From Prorocentrum cordatum (lineage: Eukaryota > Sar > Dinophyceae > Prorocentrales > Prorocentraceae), in assembly GCA_963575745.1 (NCBI GenBank), contig CAUYUJ010014175.1, positions 394,586 to 431,445 on the forward strand: DNA of 36,860 nucleotides, written 5' to 3'. The notes under the pieces were generated by a model that was given only the letters and a program-made list of their open reading frames with translations, searched no databases and was not told the origin of the DNA. Position 1 is the first letter of the stretch. Each line of letters begins with the position of its first letter. The position numbers and the translations under genes were made by a program. Shown piece after piece: positions 27,101-35,584 of this stretch.

Positions 27101-27909
27101 GTTGGCCAAACGGTCGGGCACGCCAGAGGCTGTGGTACAGTCGGCTGAGCAAACATGTCGGAACCCTTTCTCTTTTTTATCCCACAGGCCACGCGGTGCG
27201 AATCGGAAGTGCTATGTCGTTCTAAAAGCATCCTGGCGTGAAAACCCGTCTTCGGGCGAATCTGGAACTTGGCAAACTTTGAAAACCTGGCGCCGTCACA
27301 CTTGTTGCCAGAAGCCGCAAACTCAGCGCATATCCTGCACCCGAGGCCCCATATGCCACGGTTAACGCCTCGCGACAACCACGAACGGCCCTCGTAGAGG
27401 GTACACGCCTCGTAAACCTTGGGGCGCTTCTGCAAATCGCACCGAATGCAGAAACCCTTGCAAGCCGCATGGCGTTCCAGATGCTGCGCCTCGGAAAGGG
27501 ACCCGTCAAACACCTGGAGCATGTCATCCGAAATGGGGCGCTTTCGCGACAGAGTCTGCGAACCCTTTCCACTTTTGGGAACCTTCCGTGCCAACGGCGG
27601 GGAAATCAGAGCCGGAGCTTGTGACCTCTTCGCCGCTTTGACCGCCGCGCATGACCGTGGCCTCCGCGCCAGAGGCTGCGACGACTTCCTCAATGGACTC
27701 AGCTTTCGCAGCGAGGAGCGCCCAACACTTTGAAATGTGTGCCTCCTGTAGCTTGGCATGATCGAATGCGATGTCTTCTGTGCCTCGGCCTTCCTCCGAG
27801 TCGCCCTCGCGGCAGTCGGTTTCTGCCCCCCCTCAGCGCGCACGGGTTTCACCCTCTTTCCCGCCAAGGGCTGGGGCCCGAAACGAAGCGGCGGCGCAAG
27901 CAACACCAT
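24118..27909 (-). CDS. Gene D: 1263-residue zinc-finger, hAT-like transposase-related protein
   Basis: One open frame runs from ATG 27907-27909 to TGA 24118-24120. The first 125 residues are Arg/Lys-rich (nuclear-type). GLGCRIC (Cys 191/194) and LLERHSTSDSHRVA (His 232/238) form a BED/TTF-like CxxC...HxxxxxH zinc finger, as found before hAT transposase cores. The core-like region has SISLAIDES (Asp 364), SFSADGAS (Asp 472) and VIRDPAHAIRI (498-504), resembling the first two acidic positions and the nearby His of the hAT RNase-H fold. SIEDGECTVERDLA further on may hold the final Glu. The assignment to hAT is by pattern, not search. The C-terminal third (from about residue 930) is unassigned. 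Hairpin elements occur in all three frames (QPLAG, AASGA/PASGG, SLWRE). The frame is intact and intronless; whether it is active or domesticated is unknown. Confidence 0.6.
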   Translation of the reverse strand: MVLLAPPLRFGPQPLAGKRVKPVRAEGGQKPTAARATRRKAEAQKTSHSIMPSYRRHTFQSVGRSSLRKLSPLRKSSQPLARRPRSCAAVKAAKRSQAPALISPPLARKVPKSGKGSQTLSRKRPISDDMLQVFDGSLSEAQHLERHAACKGFCIRCDLQKRPKVYEACTLYEGRSWLSRGVNRGIWGLGCRICAEFAASGNKCDGARFSKFAKFQIRPKTGFHARMLLERHSTSDSHRVACGIKKRKGSDMFAQPTVPQPLACPTVWPTEKPCELLATESDTGLIKGNAPSPSEWKDAWAVLSEGVSHRKDARICDKKGHAPGSVANRRRKRHRRQLQVMAEVLRKNIRKVLHQATSISLAIDESKYRKIVRFRADLPAVQHSGQGFHLGNVGASGYCLSGVLGLLDCSKKHASDFEEDHAVTAVKQLDAFLTKFCTPLGRIKGRRGAQPLACDEELKAHVLRTVTSFSADGASKERRSVFLAARELFPNLLIVIRDPAHAIRIAVKSMHCDDVFGEVWRELFNDRHALVPDLMRFNKLHNLLVAIQEDNVHAVAVPGLPGGPQPLAGIVWNLAFAKQRFDSTADPVLKIALLLVPVATLLAHIASDRRHDRGQRHRAGALLRKFDTKFCMAVGVAADWGIICNWFLRLFDVASHDIAKSRSEIDCMVETLDAVFMEGRVFQSALQVPPVAAAASGATAPASEEPLPRLRVRAEGHEAGFITETVMRDLRRRYVFCADGDPVMPWGEPAAAHKEELLHRLQNVASLTKERLLADFPRTDARSAPAMFDRRLVQKGFGPVPDVEVRRFLLRGVRQLAGLLGCDEQAAVLQYNGVLPYMMQQMGPSQPLAGATNQQAWARILDDVFWEAACPNRLRGASRMLCRLVRFYISIEDGECTVERDLARYRDQRVEHRTDDIAFHDDCLILKLNGPKTASEFDEGAARPGLGLTSFSRECASLWRELLGQRRGHYNPQATAAAALKRKSAPGLVRGRSRAVLGAARLAVTVARIRRARGPSTAVHSGAGIEGSALWSDDMGKFQARSRNNIPGVQQTRARPGAPFVNPPGVNLAPRLGSTTQPLARPSPHSKVASLGGATDMCPARGCATATGRHRCAEADLVVVPDLAFLHDVDALAASVDLAVSFFYIASLGLGVVTQTLLVAAQGHPDRIPLDHRTRHVPANERQEVIHLGPGLVTVHPDVRAAVRRVARRAGSNLAVSEAAPPASGGTLFSTLRDVVAWASAARQVRDYIGPKAVTVDGIPMRA
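24231..25046 (-). repeat. Three hairpin elements in the gene D C-terminal third
   Basis: Cores start at 24235 (TCCC/GGGG, PASGG frame), 24671 (CGC/GCG, QPLA frame) and 25032 (left arm CCC, right arm broken; SLWRE frame). Three copies in three reading frames within 0.8 kb show that the frame is not what is conserved. Confidence 0.75.
25361..26220 (-). repeat. Hairpin elements with loop variants in gene D
   Basis: Cores are at 25364 (loop AGT, arms CCC/GGG), 25819 (loop AGA, arms CGC/GCG extended by T-G) and 26207 (loop AGG, arms TCCC/GGGG). The loop's third base varies, while stems and the bulged T persist. Confidence 0.7.
26548..26565 (-). repeat. Hairpin element with GCAC/GTGC arms
   Basis: The + sequence is GCAC GCC AGG GGC T GTGC. 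Its arms form a third fully complementary class. A sister copy with CAC/GTG arms is at 27119-27134. Confidence 0.8.
27119..27134 (-). repeat. Hairpin element with CAC/GTG arms
   Basis: The canonical core GCC AGA GGC T starts at 27122, with 3-bp arms. It encodes QPLAC in gene D. Confidence 0.75.
27543..27562 (-). repeat. Hairpin element with switched inner stem GAC/GTC
   Basis: The + sequence is TTCGC GAC AGA GTC T GCGAA. It has the same outer arms as the copy at 8691-8710 but a compensatory inner-stem change, and encodes SQTLSRK in gene D. Confidence 0.8.
27664..27877 (-). repeat. Two hairpin elements near the gene D N-terminus
   Basis: Cores are at 27668 (CGC/GCG arms) and 27863 (loop AAG, TCCC/GGGG arms). 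Both are in the QPLA frame. Confidence 0.7.
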
Positions 27910-27964
27910 CCCGTGCAGTAGATCCCCCTGACACTGCTTTCCCCAAGTGTGTTGAGCCGCCCTT

Positions 27965-27984
27965 TTTGAGCCAAACGGCTACTC
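27965..27984 (-). other. DinoSL relic 55 nt upstream of the gene D start
   Basis: In sense this reads GAGTAGCCGTTTGGCTCAAA. GTAGCC and TTTGGCTCAA are the leader's two halves, with one T missing and a few substitutions. Its place directly before the longest intact frame indicates that gene D descends from a trans-spliced mRNA copied back into the genome. Confidence 0.65.
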
Positions 27985-28104
27985 GCGCGAAATTCAAGCC
28001 AGAAAAACGCGTGAAACGGGGGATAAGGGCGGTTTGAATTTCCGGGGAGCGGCCTACCTACACGACCACACTTCGGGTGATAGGGAGGTTGCGGGAGGGA
28101 CAGA

Positions 28105-28545
28105 CTGGAACTATATCGCACCATCGCGTAGCATCGCATCGTTTAGCATCGCGTAGCATGACAAAACATAACATAGCATACCATTGCATTGCATAACATA
28201 TCATCGTGTGGGATCAAATAGCACAACACAACACAAAAGGGCATTTCATGTCGTACCATGGCGTGATACATCATAGCAGAGCATCGCACAGCATATCAAA
28301 ACAGAGTACAGGATTGCGAGGCATTGCATATAACAACATAGCTTCGCATAGCATACCGTGGCATAGTATCGCACATTATCGGGTCGCATCGCATAGCATA
28401 ACATGGCATGGTGCAGCACACTATTGCACATGATCGCACAGCATATCATAGCACAGCATTGCATATCATATCATAAAATTGCATAATATTGGATTGCACA
28501 GCACCGCACAGCATCGCTTAGCGTAGCATAGCAAAAACACAACGG
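28105..28545. repeat. GCATA/GCATC-type degenerate short repeat
   Basis: GCATAGCATA, GCATCGCAT and ACATAGCAT words recur at about 5-10 bp. It is the same kind of array as 15815-16225. Confidence 0.75.
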
Positions 28546-28734
28546 GACAACTTGCTCTAGCTAGTTGTCCTGGTTGAGTGGCAGCAGAACTACCCACCAC
28601 AACAAGACACCTTAATGTGATGGGCAGCCCGTGGTGGACCAGTCAATGCGGGGCGGGCGCGGGCGACGCGGGCGTCGAGCCGGCGGACCTCGTGGCCCTC
28701 ACCTTCCCTGTCGATGGCGCCCTCCACCACCTCA

Positions 28735-28808
28735 TCCTCCTTCTCCTTTTCCTCCTCCTCCTCCTCGTCGTCGTCGTCCTCCTCCTCCTCCTCCTCCTCC
28801 TCCGCCCG
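28735..28808. repeat. (CTC)n/(GTC)n trinucleotide tract
   Basis: TCCTCC and GTCGTC runs give a strongly pyrimidine-biased strand. The flanking 28560-28735 and 28808-28860 show nothing further. Confidence 0.75.
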
Positions 28809-28859
28809 CCGCAGGCGCCTACTTGCGTGCTCTGACAAATTCAGCGCGGGGGGGATCGC

Positions 28860-29725
28860 TGGTGGGCCACCTGGAACGAATGCAAAAACAACCCGCCGCG
28901 GTGGCCGCAGGCGCCGAATTTTTGGTTTGTTCAGTGAACGTAGTTTTGGTCGCGGGTGGGTCGCGGGCACCCCACTTCCACCTGGAAGGGATTCAAAAAC
29001 AGCCCGCCGCAGGCGCCGTAAATTTTGATTTGTACACTGAACACGGTTTGGGTCGCAGGTTCTCCACCTGGAACGAATGCAAAAGAAACCCGCCGCAGGC
29101 GCCGAAAATTTGGCGTGTTCAGTGAACGTAGTTTGGGTCGCGGGTGGGTCGCGGGCTCTCCACTTCCGCTTTGAAGGAATTCAAAAACAGCCCGCCGCAG
29201 GCACCGAACATTTTGATTTGTACACTGAACGCGGTTTGGGTCGCGGGTGGGTCGCAGGTTCTACACCCGGAGCGAATTCAGAAGAAACCCGCCGCAGGCG
29301 CCGAAAATTTTGGGTGGGTCGCGGGGTGGGTCGCGGGTGGGTCGCGGGTGGGTCGCGGTGGGTCGCGGGTGGGTCGCGGGCGCGGTTTGGGTCGCGGGTG
29401 TGTCGCAGCTTCTCCATTTGGAACGAATGCAAAAGAAACCCGCCGCAGGCGCCGAAAATTTTGGGTGGGTCGCGGGGTGGGTCGCGGGTGGGTCGCGGGT
29501 GGGTCGCGGGCGCGGGGTGGGTCGCGGGTGGGTTGCAGGTTCTCACTGGAACGAATGCGAAAGAAACCCGCGCAGGCGCGAAAATTTGGGGGGTCGAGGG
29601 GTGGGCCGCGGGAGTGGGTCGCTGGGTGGGTTCGCGGTGGGTCGCGGGTGGGTCGCGGGCACGGGGTGGGTCGCAAGTGGGCCGCAGGTCCTCCACCTGG
29701 AACGAATGCAAAAAAAATCCGCCGC
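28860..29725. repeat. 80-150 bp tandem repeat carrying GGAACGAATGCAAAAG
   Basis: About eight units each contain a CACCTGGAACGAATGC-like segment, AACCCGCCGCAGGCGCCG and a variable run of GGGTCGCG. The peptide frames through it (NECKRNPPQAP) repeat with the DNA and are not treated as genes. Confidence 0.8.
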
Positions 29726-30140
29726 AGGCGCCGAACATTTTGGGTGGGTCGCGGGGTGGGTCGCGGGGTGGGGTCGCGGGGTTGGGTTCGCGGTGGGTCG
29801 CGGGGGGTCGCGGGTGGGCCGCGGGTGGGTCGCGGGCGGGGTCGCTGGTGCGTCGCGAATGGGTTCGCGGGGTGGGTAGCGGGCGGTGTCGCAGTGGGGT
29901 CTCGGGGGGGTCGCGGGCGGGTCGCGGGGTGGGTCGCTGGGTGGGTCACGGGGTGGGCCGCGGGCGGGTCGCGGGGTGGGTCGCGGGTGGGTCGCGGGTG
30001 GGTCGCGGGTGGGTCGCGGGTGGGTCGCGGGTGGGTCGTGGGGTGGGTCGCGGTGGGTCGCGGGGTGGGTCGCGGGTGGGTCGCAGGTGGGTCGCTGGGT
30101 GGGTCGCGGGTGGGTAGCGGGGCGGGTCGTGGGTGGGTCG
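29725..30140. repeat. GGGTCGCGGGT minisatellite
   Basis: Nearly uniform 10-11 bp units (GTGGGTCGCGG) on +. Strong G-richness on one strand gives quadruplex potential. Confidence 0.85.
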
Positions 30141-30144
30141 CCGA

Positions 30145-30289
30145 CAACAACAAACAACAAACAACAAACAACAAACAACCGACAAACAATAATCAACAAA
30201 CAACAAACAACAAGCAACAAGCAACAACAAGCAACAACAAGCAACAACAAGCAACAACAAGCAACAGCAGCAGCAACAACAACAACACC

Positions 30290-30331
<42 letters not shown>

Positions 30332-30332
30332 T
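30145..30332. repeat. (CAA)n-rich tract
   Basis: It begins as ACAACAAACAACAA units, becomes GCAACAACAA, then uniform (CAA)n. It leads into the first 0.8-kb unit. Confidence 0.85.
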
Positions 30333-31090
30333 ACTAGCACGTGGGGACACACCGTTCTCACCAGTGCCAGGGTTTTCATAGGAGGCGGGCAATACCCCCA
30401 CTTTGTGGGGGGGCCGGTTCAAGCTCTACCAAATTTCCAAACGACTCTTCGCCCCCACCCACACCCAGCTTCCCGCCCTATGACGTTCGGACACTTCACT
30501 TCGTGGCATGCGGACGACCGCGGCTACTATTCAGGGCCCCGCGGCCGACGACGACGGCGTGCGCGCGCGAAGAAAAAACGAATGTGTCCCGCATGGTATT
30601 ATTTGACAGGGATGATGCCCTGGCAGGTGCGCAACCGTTGTTGCAGAAGTTCGAAAAAGTTGCTCGCAAAAGCCCGTTTGACAGAAATGTTTAAAAAGTG
30701 TTGGGTTTCCTACGAATCCGCAAGAGCGCGCGGGATGAAATTTTGACATTTTTTTTGTGAAAAACCATTGGTTTTTTGATGTTTTTATGTTAAAATCGCT
30801 ACGAAAACTAAGGTTTTGGAAGGATTTCGTCTTGCGCGCGCGAATGTCCACTTTACCTTATTTTTTGCAAGGGATTCTTGAAGTTTGGATATGTTAGAAC
30901 AAGAAATGTCCACTTTAGCTTATTTTTTGCAAGGGAAAACCGATCGTAACAACACAACCGGATCCGGACCAACCCGTTTTGCCTGAGACTTCCTCGCGAA
31001 AATGATGAAAATGAGGCTGCGGCCTAGGCGCGGCGGGGGGGTCGTGCACCAGGGGTCCCAACAATAATTATTCTTTAGAAGTAATAATGT
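30333..31090. repeat. 0.8-kb tandem unit, copy 1
   Basis: Landmarks are CCAGTGCCAGGGTTTTCAT (about 30361), a CCCCCAC/GTGGGGG hairpin, ACCATTGGTTTT (about 30762) and an end ATAATTATTCTTTAGAAG just before (CAA)n. AATGTCCACTTTA...TTTTTTGCAAGGGA occurs twice inside. A minus-strand frame (30531-30851) is shared with copy 2, but I would not call it a gene. It may be a non-autonomous retroposon with (CAA)n tails. Confidence 0.75.
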
Positions 31091-31092
31091 TC

Positions 31093-31136
<44 letters not shown>

Positions 31137-31945
31137 ACATTTTACCCGAACGCGTGGTGTTCTCCCCAGTGCCAGGGTTTTCATACGACACCAGGCAATA
31201 CCCCCACTTCGTGGGGGGGCATTACAAGCTCTACCAAATATCCAAACGACTCTTCGCGACACCCAAACCCAGCTTCCCGCCCTATGACGTTGGGACACTT
31301 CACTTCGTGGCGTGCGGACGACCGTGGCTACTACACTGGCGTGGGGTACACACCCACAGAACTTGGTCACTTATTCGGGGCGCGCATGTGCCCAGCATGG
31401 TGCAATTGTGCCATACAATACATAATACAGAGAGACGAATGTGTCCCGCATGGTATTATTTGACAGGGATGGTGGCCCTGGCAGGTGCGCAACCGTTGTC
31501 GCAGAAGTTCGAAAAAAGTTGCTCGCAAAAGCCCGTTTGACAGAAATGTTTAAAAAGTGTTGGGTTTCCTACGAATCCGCAAGAGCGCGCGGGATGAGAT
31601 TTTGACAATTTTTTGTTGAAAAACCATTGGTTTTTTGATGTTGTTATGTTTAAATCGCTGCGAACACTAAGGTTTTGGAAGGATTTCGTCTTGCGCGCGC
31701 GAATGTCCACTTTACCTTATTTTTTGCAAGGGATTCTTGGAATTTGATTATATTAGAACAAGAAATGTCATTTTCTATTGTTTTTTGCAAGGGAAAGCGG
31801 ATTACAACAAAACAACCGGATCCTGTACACACCCTCTTTTCTGAGGCTTCCTCACGAAATTGATGAAAATGCAGCTGCGGCCTAGGCGGCGCAGGGGGGG
31901 CGCGCACCAGGGGGCCCAACAATAATTATTCTTTAGAATAAATAA
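31091..31945. repeat. 0.8-kb tandem unit, copy 2 (divergent middle)
   Basis: Same landmarks as copy 1, offset by about 805 bp. The segment about 31330-31435 differs from copies 1 and 3, and the end reads GCGCACCAGGGGGCCC rather than GTGCACCAGGGGTCCC. It begins with (CAA)n at 31093-31137. Confidence 0.75.
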
Positions 31946-32695
31946 TGTTCAACAACAACAACAATTACTAGCACGTGGGGACACACCGTTCTCACCAGTG
32001 CCAGGGTTTTCATAGGAGGCGGGCAATACCCCCACTTTGTGGGGGGGCGGTTCAAGCTCTACCAAATTTCCAAACGACTCTTCGCCACCACCCACACCCA
32101 GCTTCCCGCCCTATGACGTGACACTTCACTTCGTGGCATGCGGACGACCGTGGCTACTATTCAGGGCCCCGCGGCCGACGACGACGGCGTGCGCGCGCGA
32201 AGAAAAAACGAATGTGTCCCGCATGGTATTATTTGACAGGGATGATGGCCCTGGCAGGTGCGCAATCGTTGTTGCAGAAGTTCGAAAAAGTTGCTCGCAA
32301 AAGCCCGTTTGACAGAAATGTTTAAAAAGTGTTGGGTTTCCTACGAATCCGCAAGAGCGCGCGGGATGAAATTTTGACCAGTTGTTTTTAAAAAACCATT
32401 GGTTTTTTGTTTTATGTTTTTATGTTAAAATCGCTCCGAACACTAAAGTTTTGGAAGGATTTCGTCTTGCGCGCGCGAATGTCCACTTTACCTTATTTTT
32501 TGCAAGGGATTCTTGAAGTTTGGTTATGTTAGAACAAGAAAAGCGGGCCGTAACAAAACAACCGGATCCGGACCAACCCGTTTTGCCTGAGACTTCCTCA
32601 CGAAAACGATGAAAATGTGGCTGCGGCCTAGGCGCGGCGGGGGGGTCGTGCACCAGGGGTCCCAACAATAATTATTCTTTAGAAGTAATAATGTT
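31946..32695. repeat. 0.8-kb tandem unit, copy 3
   Basis: Nearly identical to copy 1 in the first half and at the end, about 829 bp after copy 2. It lacks one of the two internal TTTTTTGCAAGGGA segments of copy 1. A longer (CAA)n tract follows at 32696-32782. Confidence 0.75.
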
Positions 32696-32867
32696 CAACA
32701 ACAACAACAACAACAACAATAACAACAGCAGCAGCAACAACAACAACAACAACAAGACCAACAACAACAACAACAACAACAAGCCGCATCGCGGAATTCC
32801 ATTTCAGCCACGCACCCAGGGACAGTGAATGACCGTTCGGTTCAGCCCCCTCACTCTGATATGTATA

Positions 32868-32990
32868 ATATATGTGTGTGTATGTATGTGCGTATGTATG
32901 CATGCATGCATGCATGCATGCATGTATGTATGCATGCATGCTGCCCAAATGATTGATGTATGCATGCATGTATGTATGTATGTATACCAT
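32868..32990. repeat. (ATGC)n/(ATGT)n microsatellite
   Basis: Alternating GCATGCATGC and ATGTATGTATGT runs, interrupted near 32940-32965. Confidence 0.85.
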
Positions 32991-32999
32991 GCCTGTTTG

Positions 33000-33720
33000 T
33001 GGACGTGCCCGTTTCTCGTCGAACTCGAAACGTGCCTTCTCTTGAGCCTTGCCTGGCCGGGGGCCATCCTGGGCCCTAGCACGGCGTGCGCGCCTCCCGA
33101 CCGGGGCCGGAGGGCTCCGCACGCCATCGTGGGGCCCAGGATGGCCCGGCCAGGCACGATGGCGGTGTCACGGCCGAGGCGCAGCACGAGGATGTGCGAT
33201 GAGGATGCGAGGGCCTTGAAGGCCATGTCGACGCCTTTTCGAGAAAGGGGGGGGCGCGGCCAGCGAAAGCGGCCCAGGATGGGCCGGAGGGAAAATCGCT
33301 CGTCCTTACTGTGCGGCTCGACTGTAGGCGGCGACATCCGAGCCCTCCCACACTGCAGTGCGGACGTGGCCGCAAGAAGTCCGCGCAGGAAGCCCGGCCC
33401 CGCAAAACCCGCGCGCGAGATGCACACGGGGGGGGGCCAGAGCACCCTGAGCGCAGCAGCTGTTTCCACTGCCGCGGAACGTCACCGCGCAGTACGCAGA
33501 GCGAAGACACCTCCTGGGGCACTCTGATGAAAAGCATATGGAATCTTGATGCGCGTCCCCACTGCGACCACCGATCCTCCCGAATCGATGGGAGGCGATG
33601 GTCGGATTTGGATTTCGCCACGTGCTCGACCAGATCCGAACCCTACCCCCGCCGCCCGTCGAGCAGCTTGACACGTTCATCGGCGAGGGTAGGATTCAGA
33701 TTTCGCCACCGAGGTGTATG
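33000..33720. other. GC-rich unique sequence, no gene assigned
   Basis: It contains several overlapping open frames on both strands, typical of GC-rich DNA, with no motif that I recognise. No hairpin element is present here. Confidence 0.4.
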
Positions 33721-33730
33721 TATGTATGCA

Positions 33731-33732
<2 letters not shown>

Positions 33733-33762
<30 letters not shown>
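33733..33762. repeat. (AT)n microsatellite
   Basis: An uninterrupted alternating AT run of about 28 bp. Sequence 33765-34070 after it has no recognisable gene. Confidence 0.85.
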
Positions 33763-33765
<3 letters not shown>

Positions 33766-34073
33766 AAATGTGTGCGGCATCTGTCGACGAAAGGCTGGTC
33801 CTGGGGAAATCCCGTGAGCGTCGCCGGGGCGGTCGCCGCGCTGGCCGCGCTCTCCCGATCCTTGGCGAGGGGGGCTCGGGTTCTGGTTCGGGCCCGTACC
33901 CATGCTCGGGGAAGGAGGAGGAGAATGCAGCTCAAAGGCTCGAAGGTGCACCTCCCCAGGACAAGAAATGCGACAAGCAAGTCTCCAGTTAGAGACACAT
34001 CAGCTGCCAAACTAGCGATGTCACTTGCTGCATTTGATCACCGCCGAATGGCCGACAAGGGATCGGCCCTGCC

Positions 34074-34765
<692 letters not shown>

Positions 34766-35199
34766 ACGCTTTTTCGTTTGAATCGTCGTCGTCGTCGCCA
34801 TCGCCTCTCCCCTCTTCCGTTGAGGTCGTCTTTGTCATCGTCGTCGTCGCCGCCGTCGCCGCTCCCCCCCGTTCCCTCGGCCCTCCTCCTCCCGCGAGCC
34901 AGGCAGACGGGAATCGAACAGCGTCGTAGTCGAGTGTCGGAGGGGAGCCCCTTCCCTCCTTTGATCCCTGTTGTTCCGCCTGTGGGAGGGGTCCAAGGGG
35001 GGGGGGGCGCCGGAGGGGGTCCAAGGGTAGGGAGCCCACAAAGGACGTACGCGCCCAGCTATGTACATGAACACGGCCCCTCGATTCGCGAGACCCGCCG
35101 CGTTATACGAACATTTGTGCAATGCGTGCTCTCGAAACCAGCGTGGTTTCGCTCCTGAAAGGGTGGTCCAGGGGTTGTCACCTCCCCTTCTCCGACCGA

Positions 35200-35365
35200 A
35201 GCAGCCCAAGAGAGCCCAAGAAGCCGCAAGAGGCCCCCACGAGGCCCCCAAGAGGCCCTCAAGAGGCCCCAAGAGGCCCCCAAGAAGACCCCACGAGGCT
35301 CCCAAGATGGCCTAAAACTGCCCCCAAGAGGCCCTCGAAAGCGCTCCGAAGAGACCCCAAGGAGC
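35200..35365. repeat. CCAAGAGGCCC minisatellite, short array
   Basis: 11-bp units of the same family as 7440-8260. Unique sequence flanks it at 34770-35200 and 35365-35585, where I see no gene. Confidence 0.75.
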
Positions 35366-35584
35366 ATCCCTGATAACTCTGAGCTACAACCCAGGCGCGG
35401 TGGCGGGGTAAGCCGAAAGCTATTAGATCCGCCGCCCCTGTGCTTGTCACAAGGGTGCCGGGCGTGCTAGACCCTTTCGGTTTTGGTTTTGGTCCTTTCC
35501 AAAAGAACTCTCCCTGGGGCTCCCGCCCAGCCCGCCGGCCACCCGAAAGGCTCTTCCAGAGGCGGTTCCAAAAGGTTTTCCTGC

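Noticed and set aside
8691-27877. Hairpin elements as introners or short introns
   Set aside because: They are 16-20 nt, lack GT/GC/GA...AG borders and keep surrounding frames open when read through, so splicing is not needed to explain them.
8691-27877. Regularly repeated hairpins as a CRISPR array
   Set aside because: Spacing is irregular (tens to thousands of bases), the copies lie in eukaryotic-type coding genes, and arms vary between copies.
29077-30379. Frames of 278-397 codons in GGGTCGCG and CAA repeats
   Set aside because: Overlapping long frames on both strands with peptide repeats matching the DNA unit; not genes.
30531-31710. Minus-strand frame shared by copies 1 and 2 of the 0.8-kb unit (MDIRARKTKSFQN...)
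   Set aside because: Conserved because the DNA is duplicated; copy 3 does not keep the whole frame, and no domain is recognised.
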